DNA from: Bog-473 sp963807775
GTDB lineage: Bacteria > Actinomycetota > Acidimicrobiia > Acidimicrobiales > RAAP-2
Length of the DNA stretch: 64,000 bases
Direction: 5' to 3'
Assembly (NCBI GenBank): GCA_963807775.1
Contig: CAWECY010000005.1
Coordinates: forward strand, 682,001 to 746,000
Both the position numbers and the translations under genes were made by a program. The notes beneath the pieces were generated by a model. That model saw only the letters and a list, made by a program, of their open reading frames with translations. It ran no database searches and was not told where the DNA came from. Below are positions 8,363-18,689 of this stretch, piece after piece (the first letter of the stretch is position 1; every line of letters starts with the position of its first letter).

Positions 8363-9067
8363 TCACCCCTGTCGGAGGAACCGGACCAGCTCGCCGATGC
8401 GGTTGCTCACCACGGCGTCGACGCCGGCGCTCACGACGCGGGCCATGTCGGCCGGCTCGTCCACCGTCCAGCACGACACCAGGTACCCGGCTCCGTGCGC
8501 CGCCGCCACGCCCGCCTCGGTCACCAGGCCGAACCACGGGTTCCAGTACTCCGCCCCCAGCTCCGCCAGCAGCGCAAGTGGCGGCTCCTCGCCGTCCAAC
8601 CACGTCAGGCCGAGGCGCGCCTCTCCCGACAGGCCGCGCAGCAGCAGCAGAGCCGGCACGTTCCCCGTCACGAACAGCGAGCGCGCCATCGCCCCCGCCT
8701 CTTGCACCGCCAGCAGGGCGCCCGCCACCACCTCGCGCCGGGTGAAGTCGACCATCAGGGGCTTCTCGACCTCGGCCAGCAGCTGACCCAGGGTGGGGAT
8801 GCGCACGTCGCCGTCGCCGAGCTCCCTCACCTCGTCCAGCTCCAGGTCGCCCACGGATGCATCACGCCCCCACAGCCGTTCGAGCGTCTGGTCGTGTAGC
8901 ACGACGATGGCCCCGTCCCGGGTCCGGCGCAGGTCCAGCTCCACCATGTCGGCACCCGCCGCCACCGCCGCGGCGAAGGCGGGCAGCGTGTTCTCGCGCG
9001 CCACCTCGGGATCGCCCCGGTGTGCGATGGCGGTCACCGCACCCGGGGCCGGGCTGAAGCCACTCAC
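8363..9067 (-). CDS. Glycerophosphodiester phosphodiesterase
   Basis: A 234-aa GDPD-family enzyme that hydrolyses glycerophosphodiesters to glycerol-3-phosphate and an alcohol. Signatures are IAHRGDPEVARENTLPAF (catalytic His and Arg), VELDLRRTRDGAIVVLHD (metal-binding Glu and Asp plus second His), and the C-terminal VSCWTVDEPADM and GVDAVVSNR segments. No signal peptide is present, so it is cytoplasmic. The GTG at 9067 was chosen because the upstream in-frame extension is a shadow of the neighbouring gene. It lies 13 bases after the SGNH protein gene and is probably in the same transcript. Confidence 0.9.
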   Translation of the reverse strand: MSGFSPAPGAVTAIAHRGDPEVARENTLPAFAAAVAAGADMVELDLRRTRDGAIVVLHDQTLERLWGRDASVGDLELDEVRELGDGDVRIPTLGQLLAEVEKPLMVDFTRREVVAGALLAVQEAGAMARSLFVTGNVPALLLLRGLSGEARLGLTWLDGEEPPLALLAELGAEYWNPWFGLVTEAGVAAAHGAGYLVSCWTVDEPADMARVVSAGVDAVVSNRIGELVRFLRQG

Positions 9068-9080
9068 CGCGACCCGGACC

Positions 9081-10733
9081 CTACGACGAGCCGGCGTACA
9101 CGGCGTCCGCCACGTTGGCGATGATCTGGTTGAGCGCCGGCTCGATGAGGTTCTCCACCCCTGCCTGCGTGATGTGCACCCCGTCGGCCGATCGGGCCAC
9201 GATCCCGTCGACCACGGTGGCATATTGCCCGTTGGGGTCGAGCACCGAGTAGATGTCGTCGATCGACACGTACGGGTTCTCCGAGGCCACCGTCTCCACG
9301 ATCTGGTTATAGTCGTCGACCAGGCTGTTGGGCGTCCCGTCGTCGAAGTAGGGCGACGTCGAGAGGATCACGGCGCCGCCGTCGGAGTGAGCGATCTGCA
9401 CCGCCTCGGTGAGGTTCGACTGGATGTAGGCGGCGTAGGCCGGGTCGGCCAACGTGGCGTAGCCGCCGTCGAACTGGCGGTCCTGACACTCCCAGTACCC
9501 GGTCTGGATCACCGTGACGTCCGGGTGGAACCGTGACACCACCCACTGCAGCTGCTCGTACCACAGCGTGCACGCGGTCGGGCTCAGGTAGATGTCGGAG
9601 AGCGGGTGGTCCCAGGGGATGGTTGGCGCACCGTTGGTGTAACCGCACCCTGACTCGGCCCCGTCCTCAATCAAGTAGGGCGGCATCGACTTGGCCACGT
9701 AGTAGCCCTCGTACTGCGACAGCGAGTCACCCGAGAAGGCGACGCGCAGCTCGCCCTGGTGGGCCGCCTGGGGCCCCGGCACGTCGTTGATGATGGCCAC
9801 CTCGGGCGCGATCGGCGCGGAGAGTTGAGGCGGGTACAGCGGCGGGTGCTCCGGGCTCTGCGCGCTCCCCGAATACGCGGCGTCGCCGAAGGTGAAGACG
9901 CCGGCGTCGGACGCCAACAGCCAGTACCCGCTGCCGTCGGGCGTGGGCGCCATGCCCACGACGGGCTCGTTCAAGGTGAGGTTGCCTGTCGAGCCGAAGA
10001 AGCCGGCGTCGCCATAGTCGAAGATGCCCCCGTCGGAGGCCACCATCCAGTAGCCGCCGCCGTTGTTGGTGGCGGCCATGCCGACGATCGGCTTGTTGAG
10101 GCGGATGCTGCCGGTCGAGCCCCAGAACTGTGCGTCCCCGTAGCTGAAGATCCCACCGTCGGCGGCCACCAGCCAATAGCCGCCGCCGTCGGGCGTGGCC
10201 GCCATGCCGACGATCGGCTTGTTGAGCGGCTGCCCGCCCATGGAGCCGTAGAAGCTCGCATTCCCGAAGTTGAAGATCCCACCGTCGGACGCCACCATCC
10301 AGTAGCCGCCGCCGTCGGGCGTGGCCGCCATGCCGACGATCGGCTTGTTGAGCGGCTGCCCGCCCATGGAGCCGTAGAAGCCCGCATTCCCGAAGCTGAA
10401 GATCCCACCGTCGGCGGCCACCATCCAGTAGCCGCCCGCCGGGTCCGCCGCGCCGCCCACCACCGGCTGCTGCAGCGTCAGCGCCAGGGTGTCGCCCTGG
10501 TAGCCGGCGCCACCGAAGGTCATGATCCCGCCCGCCGCGTCGATGAGACCGTACGCCGAGTTGGTCGCCGTCGAGGTCGTCGTCGGCTGGGCGCCCGCCT
10601 TCGCCACCCCGCCCCGGCCTCCGCTCGCGAGCTCCGGGCCGAACACCGCTAGGAGCCCGGCCAACAGAACCACCGCCGTGGCAGACGCCACAGCGCGACC
10701 GACCCGTGCCCTCCCGGCGACCGCGCCTGTCAT
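9081..10733 (-). CDS. Secreted protein with tandem GYW-type repeats and a C-terminal SGNH hydrolase-like domain
   Basis: A 550-aa protein from the ATG at 10733. A signal peptide (ASATAVVLLAGLLAVFGPEL) precedes about five or six 42-residue repeats (residues 60-290) of the form GYWMVASDGGIFNFGNASF, a propeller-like repeat frequent in Acidimicrobiia. Residues about 328-550 form an SGNH/GDSL esterase-like domain: block I is VAFSGDSLS, and a C-terminal DGVHITQAG supplies the Asp/His pair. This architecture suggests an extracellular carbohydrate-binding esterase or deacetylase acting on the cell envelope or on exopolysaccharide; the substrate is inferred, not seen. Confidence 0.8.
   Translation of the reverse strand: MTGAVAGRARVGRAVASATAVVLLAGLLAVFGPELASGGRGGVAKAGAQPTTTSTATNSAYGLIDAAGGIMTFGGAGYQGDTLALTLQQPVVGGAADPAGGYWMVAADGGIFSFGNAGFYGSMGGQPLNKPIVGMAATPDGGGYWMVASDGGIFNFGNASFYGSMGGQPLNKPIVGMAATPDGGGYWLVAADGGIFSYGDAQFWGSTGSIRLNKPIVGMAATNNGGGYWMVASDGGIFDYGDAGFFGSTGNLTLNEPVVGMAPTPDGSGYWLLASDAGVFTFGDAAYSGSAQSPEHPPLYPPQLSAPIAPEVAIINDVPGPQAAHQGELRVAFSGDSLSQYEGYYVAKSMPPYLIEDGAESGCGYTNGAPTIPWDHPLSDIYLSPTACTLWYEQLQWVVSRFHPDVTVIQTGYWECQDRQFDGGYATLADPAYAAYIQSNLTEAVQIAHSDGGAVILSTSPYFDDGTPNSLVDDYNQIVETVASENPYVSIDDIYSVLDPNGQYATVVDGIVARSADGVHITQAGVENLIEPALNQIIANVADAVYAGSS
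9864..10556 (-). repeat. Tandem 126-bp coding repeats (42-aa units) in the SGNH protein
   Basis: Five to six diverged copies encode the GYW-ADGGIFSFG-G-LNKPIVGMAATPDGG unit. Two neighbouring copies share an identical 78-base stretch (10177-10254 and 10303-10380) offset by exactly 126 bases, which points to recent duplication or gene conversion and to likely copy-number variation. Confidence 0.85.
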
Positions 10734-10885
10734 GAAGCCACGATTGTACGGAGCGCCGGCCAGGCCGTTGGCGCGGCCCCCGGCCTTTGGTGTGCGCTCG
10801 CCACCTTGCCTGCCGCTCCGCGCTCGCCGCCACCCCTGTGGGGGCCGCCACGTCACCCTGTTTCGAGCTCATTCGAGAACACGGA

Positions 10886-10934
10886 TAAACCCAGAGGTTT
10901 AACCTCAACGGGCCCGTTTAGCGTTTTCCAAAAC
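10886..10934. promoter_or_regulatory. Cluster of four adjoining or overlapping perfect palindromes
   Basis: Within 49 bases are TAAACC-CAGA-GGTTTA (10886-10901), GAGGTT-T-AACCTC (10894-10906), AACGGGCCCGTT (10907-10918) and GTTTT-CC-AAAAC (10923-10934). They lie between the stop of the radical SAM gene and the start of the SGNH gene (both minus strand). They could be operators for the SGNH gene or alternative RNA hairpins forming a terminator; no clear U-run follows. Confidence 0.45.
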
Positions 10935-10998
10935 AGACATCCGCGGCGACATGCCGCCCGTCCCCGTCCCCTTCCCCGTCCCCGACCCGCCCCGCCGC

Positions 10999-12036
10999 CT
11001 ATAGCAGCCGCAGTTGCTGCTCGTGATGGCCGCCAGCCAAGTCAGGCCCATCCGCCGGCGCCACCGCTGGCTCCACGCCCCGGTAGCGGTCCCGCCCCGT
11101 CACGCCGCAGCGCCGGGCGGCCGTCCGTACCACGCCTTCCACCCGCTCGCGCTCGTCGTCCGCTTGATACGCCCCCCGCCGGAACCGCGCCCGGTGCAAC
11201 GACACCAGGTCGGGCCGCTCCGAGCCCAACCAGCGAAAATAATGCTCACGCAGAGGCCCACGCAGGTGCAGCGCCACGCCCGAGATCGACACCGCCCCCG
11301 CCGCCGCGCACGCCTCCACCACCTCGCGCAGTTGCGCCTCACCGTCCGACAACCCAGGCAGGACGGGCGCCACCAGCACCCCGCACGAGATCCCCATCCC
11401 GCTCAACCGCCGCAGGGCCTCCACCCGCCGGTCCGGCGGGGGCGTGCCGGGCTCGGTCAGCTTCCACACGTCCCGGGACAGCGTCCCGATGGAGAACGAC
11501 ACCGCGACCTCGGTGCGCGCCGCAGCCGCCGCCAGGGTTGCGGCGTCGCGCAGGATCAACGTCGACTTGGTCAAAATCGAAAACGGGTTGCGCGCCGCCG
11601 ACAACGTCTCCACGATGCCCCGGGTCAGGTGGTACTTGCCCTCGGCGTGCTGGTAGGGGTCGGTGTTCGTCCCCATGGCAATGTGCGAACCCGACCACTT
11701 GGGCGAGCGCAGCTCGGCCCGCAGCCGCTCCACCGCGTTCACCTTCACCACGATCTTGCGCTCGAAGTCCGTCCCGATCCCCAACCCCAGATAGTCGTGG
11801 GTCGGCCGGGCGAAGCAGTACACGCAGGCGTGCGAGCACCCTCGATACGCGTTGATCGTGTGCCGGAACGGCATCAGGCTCTCCGGCGGCACCGTGTTGA
11901 TGATGGTGCGGGCGTTCACGTGGAGGAACTCCAGCCCGGCGTACGCCCCCCGGCCGACGTGGCGCTCCGCCACCCGTTCGTCGGGGAAGAGCGTGCCGCC
12001 CTCCTCGTTCTCCGCTGTCGTCCACCGGAGTGCCAT
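10999..12036 (-). CDS. Rv2578c-type radical SAM protein (SOS-associated)
   Basis: A 345-aa radical SAM protein. The 4Fe-4S motif is CSHACVYC near residue 70, preceded by AYRG, and the segment AMGTNTDPYQHAEG is typical of the Rv2578c/SplB-like family. The ATG at 12036 was preferred over one at 12072 because the longer form would place a perfect LexA box inside the coding region. In Mycobacterium tuberculosis Rv2578c belongs to the LexA regulon, and the palindrome at 12051-12064 predicts the same control here. The reaction is unknown; spore-photoproduct-lyase-like DNA repair is one possibility. Confidence 0.85.
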   Translation of the reverse strand: MALRWTTAENEEGGTLFPDERVAERHVGRGAYAGLEFLHVNARTIINTVPPESLMPFRHTINAYRGCSHACVYCFARPTHDYLGLGIGTDFERKIVVKVNAVERLRAELRSPKWSGSHIAMGTNTDPYQHAEGKYHLTRGIVETLSAARNPFSILTKSTLILRDAATLAAAAARTEVAVSFSIGTLSRDVWKLTEPGTPPPDRRVEALRRLSGMGISCGVLVAPVLPGLSDGEAQLREVVEACAAAGAVSISGVALHLRGPLREHYFRWLGSERPDLVSLHRARFRRGAYQADDERERVEGVVRTAARRCGVTGRDRYRGVEPAVAPADGPDLAGGHHEQQLRLL

Positions 12037-12050
12037 CCGGCCTACGATAG

Positions 12051-12064
12051 CGAACATATGTTCG
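12051..12064. promoter_or_regulatory. LexA (SOS) box
   Basis: CGAACATATGTTCG is a perfect palindrome matching the actinobacterial/Gram-positive SOS consensus CGAAC-N4-GTTCG. It sits 15 bases upstream of the radical SAM start and 17 bases upstream of the ftsK GTG, so it may repress one or both genes. A LexA gene is present at 34.7 kb. Confidence 0.9.
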
Positions 12065-12080
12065 TAATTCAACGGGCGGG

Positions 12081-14526
12081 GTGTCCACGGATACGGCCAG
12101 GTCAGCCGGTAGTCTCGGCCCCACTGTGGTGACCAACACCCGCGGACGGGCCCCGGCGCGCCCGCCCGCCCGCTCTTCGGGCAAGAAGCCCGCCAACCGC
12201 TCCAAGGCAGCCGCCGCCCCGGCGCGCCCGCCGTTCTGGCGCGTCCAGGCCCGCGACCTGTGGGCCGTCGGCCTGGTCACCCTCGGCGTCCTGCTCGCCC
12301 TGGCGCTGTGGGGCCAGCAGCTCGGCCCGGTCGGCCACGGCGCCGACTCCGGCCTGGCCCTCGTGGCCGGCTGGGTCCGCACCCTCCTGCCGCTCGTCGT
12401 CATGGGCGCCGGCGTCGCCCTGCTGATCGACCGGGGCGAGCCCGAAGAGGACACGCCGCCCGACACCGACCCGATCCGCCTGGCCGTGGGAATCGTGCTG
12501 GGCCTCCTCGGTGTGTGCGGCCTGGCCGAGCTGGCCAAGGGCACCCCCGCGCTGTCCGACACCGCCGCCCTGCGCAAGGGGGGCGGCTATCTGGGCGGGC
12601 TGGTCGGCTCGCCCCTGCACGCCGGCATCGGGACCGCCGGCGCCGCCGTGCTGCTGGTGGCCGTGGTCCTCGTGGGCATCCTGATCGCCACCGGCGTCCC
12701 CCTGCAGTCGGTCGGCCGGGGCCTGCGCACCGCCGCCGCCGCCGCCGGCCGCACCGCCCTCACCCTGTGGCGCGGCAAGCCCTTCGTGACGCCGCTCGAG
12801 CACATGGACGATGACGACGACGAGGTGGAGGCCGCCTCGTCGCCCCCGGCTCCGCTCTACCCCGAGGCCGCACCTCCCGACGAGCCGCCTCCCGACGCCG
12901 ACGACGACATCGACATCCCGCTCGACCCCGAGCCCGAGCCGGTCGAGGCGGCAGCGCCCGACCCTGCGCCGGCGACACCCCGTGTGCCGGGCGAGTGGGT
13001 GCTGCCCGCCATGTCGCTGCTGAAGGCCTCCAAGAAGATGCACCAGGACCAACGGCAGGTCGACGCCGCCGGCGTGGAGCTGGTGCGCGCCCTGGCCGCC
13101 CACGGGGTCGAGACCCGCCTGGTGGGCAGCCGCGTCGGCCCGACCGTCACCCGCTACGAGCTCGAGCTCGGACCGGGCGTCAAGGTGGCCCGCGTGACCA
13201 CCCTGTCCAAGGACATCGCCTACGCCATGGCCTCGCCCGACGTGCGCATCCTGGCGCCCATCCCCGGCAAGTCGGCCATCGGCGTCGAGGTGCCCAACCG
13301 CACGCGCCAGCTCGTTTCCCTGCGCGACATCCTCGATGCGAAGGAGGCGCGCGTCACACCGGACACGCACCCGCTCGAGGTGGCGATGGGCCGCGACATC
13401 GCCGGGCGCGCCGTCTTGGCCAACCTGGCCGAGATGCCCCACATCCTCATCTCGGGTGCCACCGGCTCGGGCAAGTCGTCGTGCATGAACTCGCTCATCA
13501 CGTCGATCCTCATGCGCCAGAACCCCGATCACGTCAAGCTGATCCTGGTCGACCCCAAGCGCGTCGAGCTCGGCCAGTACGACGGGCTGCCCCACCTGCT
13601 CAGCCGTGTCGTCGTCGACCCCAAGACAGGCGGCCAACGCGCTGGCCTGGGCGGTCAAGGAGATGGAGCGGCGCTACGACCTCCTGGCCGAGAACGGCGC
13701 GCGCGACATCACCGGCTACAACCAGCTGGTGGCGGACGGCCGGGTGGCCACGCCGCCGTCGGACAAGCGGCGCGTCCGCGAGGTGGCGGCCAAGGCGCTC
13801 GGTGAGGGCCATCCCGGCATCGACGACGAGACGGAGATCGACGACGAGCCCGCGCCACCCGAGGCGCTGCCCTTCATCCTGGTCGTGGTGGACGAGCTCA
13901 ACGACCTCATGATGGTGGCCGCCCGCGACGTGGAGGACTCCATCGTGCGCATCGCCCAGATGGCGCGCGCCGTCGGCATCCACCTGGTGATCGCCACCCA
14001 GCGCCCGTCGGTCGACGTCATCACCGGCGTGATCAAGGCCAACATCCCCAGCCGCATGGCCTTCTCCGTCTCCACCCTCATGGACAGCCGAGTCATCCTC
14101 GACCAGCCCGGGGCCGAGCGCCTGGTGGGCAAGGGCGACATGTTGCTTCTGGAGGCTTCCTCCAACGTGCTGCGCCGGCTGCAGGCACCCTGGGTCTCCG
14201 AGGAGGAGGTGCGCGAGGTCGTGGCGCACTGGAAGCGCCAGGGCGGGACGACCGAGCCGGTGGTGGGCATGTCGAACGCCGAAGTCACCTCGTCGGGTTC
14301 CGATGGCGTGGACGACGAGGAGGAGGAGCTGCTGGCCCAGGCGCGCGACCTCGTCGTGCGCTCACAACTCGGCTCCACGTCCATGCTGCAGCGCAAGCTG
14401 CGCGTCGGCTTCGCCCGCGCCGGCCGGCTGATGGACTTGCTCGAGCGGCAAGGCGTCGTGGGGCCCAGCGAGGGCTCCAAGGCGCGCGCCGTGCTGATGA
14501 CGTCCGAAGAGCTGGACGGGCGCTGA
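12081..14526 (+). CDS. ftsK: DNA translocase FtsK, interrupted by a single-base frameshift
   Basis: About 814 aa once the frame is restored. The N-terminus has about four membrane segments (residues 55-220), then an acidic/proline linker, a motor domain with Walker A GATGSGKSS, Walker B-like FILVVVDELNDLM, and IATQRPSVDVITG, and a C-terminal gamma DNA-reading domain (LLAQARDLVVRSQLGSTSML). The frame breaks at 13626: the family sequence expects DPK-QAANALAWAV, obtained by removing one A (AAG-A-CAG). The first fragment ends at 13805 and the second begins near 13627. FtsK couples chromosome translocation to division. An indel error is likely, since the remainder is intact and conserved. Confidence 0.9.
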
Positions 14527-14533
14527 GCCGGAG

Positions 14534-15871
14534 GTGAGCGACAGCAGCCCGGCGCCCCTCATGGTGGCGCCGTTCCGACTGGACTCGCTGCGCGACTCGG
14601 CGGACGCACCCGCCGAGTCGCCTCCGGGCCCGCCCCGCCGCGGCTCCTCCCGCTCTCACCGCCGGCGGCGCTCGCGCCTGCTTCTCACGTTGGTGGTGGT
14701 GCTGGCCCTGCTCGTGGTGGCGGCCGGCGTGTTCGCCGGCGTGCGGCTCAGCGCGGCCGACCCACTGCCGGTCGTGACGCCGGTCGTACCTCGCTCGGTC
14801 GGCGTCCCGTCGAAGGCGGTGTCGTTGCCGTGGCCCCAAACCGGGCAGGGGGCGATCGCCATCCCCTCCATTGGCGTCGACGTGGCGTCCGGGCCCGAGA
14901 AAACCGCGCCGGTGGCCAGCCTGACCAAGCTGATGACGGCCTACGTCATCTTCCGCGACCACCCGCTGGCAACCGGGCAGTCCGGGCCGACCATCACGAT
15001 CACCCAGGCCGACGTCAACGACTACAACAACGACACCGTCAACGACGACTCCAACGCGCAGGTCGTCCTCGGCGAGCAAATCTCCGAGGAGCAGGTGCTC
15101 GGCGGCATGCTCGTCCACTCGGCCGACAACTACGCCGACCTGTTGGCCCGCTGGGACGCCGGAAGTCAGCAAGCCTTCGTGGTCAAGATGAATGCCGACG
15201 CGCAGAGGCTCGGCATGGACCAGTCGCACTTCGCCGACCCGAGCGGCGTCAATCCTGGCTCGGAGTCCACCGCGTCCGACCTTCTCAGGGTGGCCGCCGC
15301 GGACATGGCCGACCCCGTCTTCGCGTCGCTGGTCCAGATGAGCTCTATCACGCTGCCCGTCGCCGGCACCATCTCCACCTACACGCCCCTACTCGGTCTG
15401 CTGGGGATCGTCGGGGTGAAGTCGGGGTACACCTCCGAAGCCGGCGGCTGCGACGTGCTGGCGGTCGTGCGACCGGTCCACGGCCGCAATACGCTCCTCC
15501 TGGCTGCGGTGACCGGCCAGACCGGGCCCAACGTCCTGGCCCAGGCGGGCCTGCACGGCCTGGCGCTGGTCAACGCGGTCCAGCCGCTTATCGGCACGAC
15601 GTCGATCCTGCGCCACGGCCAGCTCGTGGCGCACGTGAGCGAAGCGGGGCACACGGTCGACGCCCGAGCCGCGTCGTCGGTGTCCATGCTGACCTGGCCG
15701 GGGGTCACGGCCACCCGGGTCTTCCATCGCGATCGCAAACTGACCGATCAGGCGCGCCGTGGGGCGAGCGCGGGCGGTGTCGTGGTCAGTCTCGGTGGAC
15801 AGCACGTCGTGGTCCGCGTGCGCCTGCAGCAGGACGTCCCACAGCCGTCGCTCCTTCAGCGGCTCTTCTGA
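14534..15871 (+). CDS. D-alanyl-D-alanine carboxypeptidase (serine PBP, DacA-like)
   Basis: A 445-aa membrane-anchored peptidase S11-type protein that trims pentapeptide stems of peptidoglycan. A cytoplasmic arginine-rich N-terminus is followed by one transmembrane helix (about 49-70). The three penicillin-binding motifs are ASLTK (SxxK), HSADN (SxN) and VKSGYTSEAGG (KTG-equivalent, here KSG). The C-terminal 60 residues continue as a beta-rich extension. Starts at GTG 14534 after a CCGGAG ribosome binding site, 8 bases downstream of ftsK, so probably the same transcript. Confidence 0.9.
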   Translation: MSDSSPAPLMVAPFRLDSLRDSADAPAESPPGPPRRGSSRSHRRRRSRLLLTLVVVLALLVVAAGVFAGVRLSAADPLPVVTPVVPRSVGVPSKAVSLPWPQTGQGAIAIPSIGVDVASGPEKTAPVASLTKLMTAYVIFRDHPLATGQSGPTITITQADVNDYNNDTVNDDSNAQVVLGEQISEEQVLGGMLVHSADNYADLLARWDAGSQQAFVVKMNADAQRLGMDQSHFADPSGVNPGSESTASDLLRVAAADMADPVFASLVQMSSITLPVAGTISTYTPLLGLLGIVGVKSGYTSEAGGCDVLAVVRPVHGRNTLLLAAVTGQTGPNVLAQAGLHGLALVNAVQPLIGTTSILRHGQLVAHVSEAGHTVDARAASSVSMLTWPGVTATRVFHRDRKLTDQARRGASAGGVVVSLGGQHVVVRVRLQQDVPQPSLLQRLF

Positions 15872-15889
15872 GCGCGTAGCCTGATCGCC

Positions 15890-16755
<866 letters not shown>

Positions 16756-16764
16756 GAATCGGTG

Positions 16765-17250
16765 TTAACCGATGTCCCCGTCGACAAGTTTGACGTCGCC
16801 TTGCAGCTGGGTGATGGCGGAGGCGATGTTGAAGGTGTTGAGCACCTGGTCGTAGTTGGCCTGCGTCGGCTGGGCGTCACCCAGGATCTCCAAGCTGTTG
16901 GCCAACGTCTGCGCCGCGTTACGCGCCGCGCTCAGGTCGGCTGGCGGCGGGCTGAAGCCGTGGCCGACCGCCAGCAGGTTGGCGTAGGTGTGGATCTGGT
17001 CACCCAGCGTGCGGTCGGCCGCCTCGACACAGACCACGGGACTCGAGGCGGACTTGCAAGTGGCCGACTTCGAGAGGTACTTGGTCATCTCCTGCAGCAC
17101 CGTGGCGCCGGCGGTCTTCAGCTGTGCGTCGGACGACGCCGAGGATGCTCCGCCCGAGCCGGATCCCGACCCCGAGCTGCAGGAGACGAGCACCAGGGAC
17201 AGCAGCGCGAGGCCCCAGAGCGCGCCACGGTTCAGTCTCGGTCGGGCCAT
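16765..17250 (-). CDS. Putative lipoprotein of unknown function
   Basis: A 161-aa protein from the ATG at 17250. An arginine-containing n-region and hydrophobic stretch end in the lipobox LVSC, followed by a Ser/Gly-rich spacer, so it is predicted to be lipidated and exported. The mature part is helical with two cysteines (CKSASSPVVC) that could form a disulfide. No family is recognised. It is convergent with thrB (9 bases) and divergent from miaB (41 bases). Confidence 0.65.
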   Translation of the reverse strand: MARPRLNRGALWGLALLSLVLVSCSSGSGSGSGGASSASSDAQLKTAGATVLQEMTKYLSKSATCKSASSPVVCVEAADRTLGDQIHTYANLLAVGHGFSPPPADLSAARNAAQTLANSLEILGDAQPTQANYDQVLNTFNIASAITQLQGDVKLVDGDIG

Positions 17251-17291
17251 GGTCGGGAATCGTAGGCGCCGCCGTTCCCTAGACTTCGTCA

Positions 17292-18689
17292 ATGGCCCGG
17301 ACCTACTTCATCCGCACCTTCGGGTGCCAGATGAACGAGCACGACTCCGAACGGCTGGCCGGCCTGCTGGTGGCCGACGGGCTGGAGCCCGCCGCCGCCA
17401 TGGAGGATGCGGACGTGGTGGTGCTCAACACCTGCTGCATCCGGGAGAACGCCGACCAGCGCCTCTACGGGACGCTGGGCCGACTGAAGGAGCTCGTCGA
17501 CGCCAAGCCGGAGCTGCAGATCGCTGTGGGCGGCTGCCTGGCCCAGAAGGACCGCCAGCTCATCCAGCAGAAGGTCGGCTGGGTCGACGTGGTGTTCGGC
17601 ACACACAACCTCACCAGCGCGCCGGGCCTGCTGCGCCGGGCCCGTGACGAGGGTCCCGTGATGGAGATCCTGGACGCGCCGGCACCCGAGTCGGGCGCCA
17701 ACCCTCTCCTCGGTTTGGGTGCCATCCGCGAGGTGCCCTACGCGGCCTGGGTCAATATCCAGACGGGCTGCGACAACTCGTGCGCCTTCTGCATCGTGCC
17801 GTCGGTCCGCGGCCCTGAGGTCAGCCGGCGCCTCGACGACATCGTGGCCGAGGTCGAGCTGCTGGCCCAACGGGGCGTCGGCGAGGTCACGCTGCTCGGG
17901 CAGAACGTGAACTCCTACGGGCGCGACTTGACCCGGCGGCGCCCGTTGTTCGCCGAGCTGTTGCACGCCGTCGGCGGGGTGGACGGCATCGGGCGCGTCC
18001 GCTTCACCAGCCCGCATCCCAAGGACCTGCGTCCCGAGACCATCGAGGCCATGGCGCAGACGCCGGCCGTTTGCGAGCAGCTGCACCTTCCACTGCAGTC
18101 GGGGAGCGACGCCGTGCTGCGCGCCATGCGCCGCGGCTACACCGCGGCGCGCTACCTCGAGCGCCTGGCCGCGGCTCGGGCGGCCATCGACGACCTGGCC
18201 GTCACGACGGACATCATCGTCGGGTTCCCGGGCGAGACCGACCGCGACTTCGAGGACACCCTGGCCGTGTGTGCCGAGGCCGCCTACGACAGCGCCTTCA
18301 CCTTCATCTTCTCGCCGCGGCCGGGCACGCGGGCCGCGGCCATGGAGGACCAGTTCGTCCCGGCCGACGTCATCGGCGACCGCTTCGAGCGACTCAAGAC
18401 GGTGATCGACCGGTCCGCCTTGGCGCGCCACCAGGCGAGGGTGGGCCGAGGCGAGGAGGTGCTCGTGGAGGGGGTGAGCCGCCGCGACGAGGCCATGCTG
18501 ACCGGGCGTACGCGCCAGGGGAAGCTGGTCCACTTCCCGAGAGGCGACGAGGCCGCGACGAATCCGCCCCCCGGTGCGCTCGCCCGTGTCACGGTCACCG
18601 CCGGCCATCCGCACCACCTGTCCGGTCGTCTGGAGGAGGTGACGGCGCGGCCCCGCCACCGCGTGCGCATCCCGGTGGCCAGCGCTTGA
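17292..18689 (+). CDS. miaB: tRNA-2-methylthio-N6-dimethylallyladenosine synthase
   Basis: A 465-aa methylthiotransferase that adds the 2-methylthio group to i6A37 of tRNAs reading U-starting codons. The N-terminal UPF0004 domain supplies three cluster cysteines (FGCQMNEHDS, NTCCIRENA, GGCLAQKD). The radical SAM motif is CDNSCAFC. A C-terminal TRAM domain follows (about 385-455). The miaA gene starts inside its stop codon (TTGA), so both enzymes of the ms2i6A pathway are coupled. Confidence 0.96.
   Translation: MARTYFIRTFGCQMNEHDSERLAGLLVADGLEPAAAMEDADVVVLNTCCIRENADQRLYGTLGRLKELVDAKPELQIAVGGCLAQKDRQLIQQKVGWVDVVFGTHNLTSAPGLLRRARDEGPVMEILDAPAPESGANPLLGLGAIREVPYAAWVNIQTGCDNSCAFCIVPSVRGPEVSRRLDDIVAEVELLAQRGVGEVTLLGQNVNSYGRDLTRRRPLFAELLHAVGGVDGIGRVRFTSPHPKDLRPETIEAMAQTPAVCEQLHLPLQSGSDAVLRAMRRGYTAARYLERLAAARAAIDDLAVTTDIIVGFPGETDRDFEDTLAVCAEAAYDSAFTFIFSPRPGTRAAAMEDQFVPADVIGDRFERLKTVIDRSALARHQARVGRGEEVLVEGVSRRDEAMLTGRTRQGKLVHFPRGDEAATNPPPGALARVTVTAGHPHHLSGRLEEVTARPRHRVRIPVASA

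Noticed and set aside
12102..13658. 518-codon minus-strand frame opposite ftsK
   Set aside because: Gly/Ala/His/Arg-rich shadow with no family pattern.
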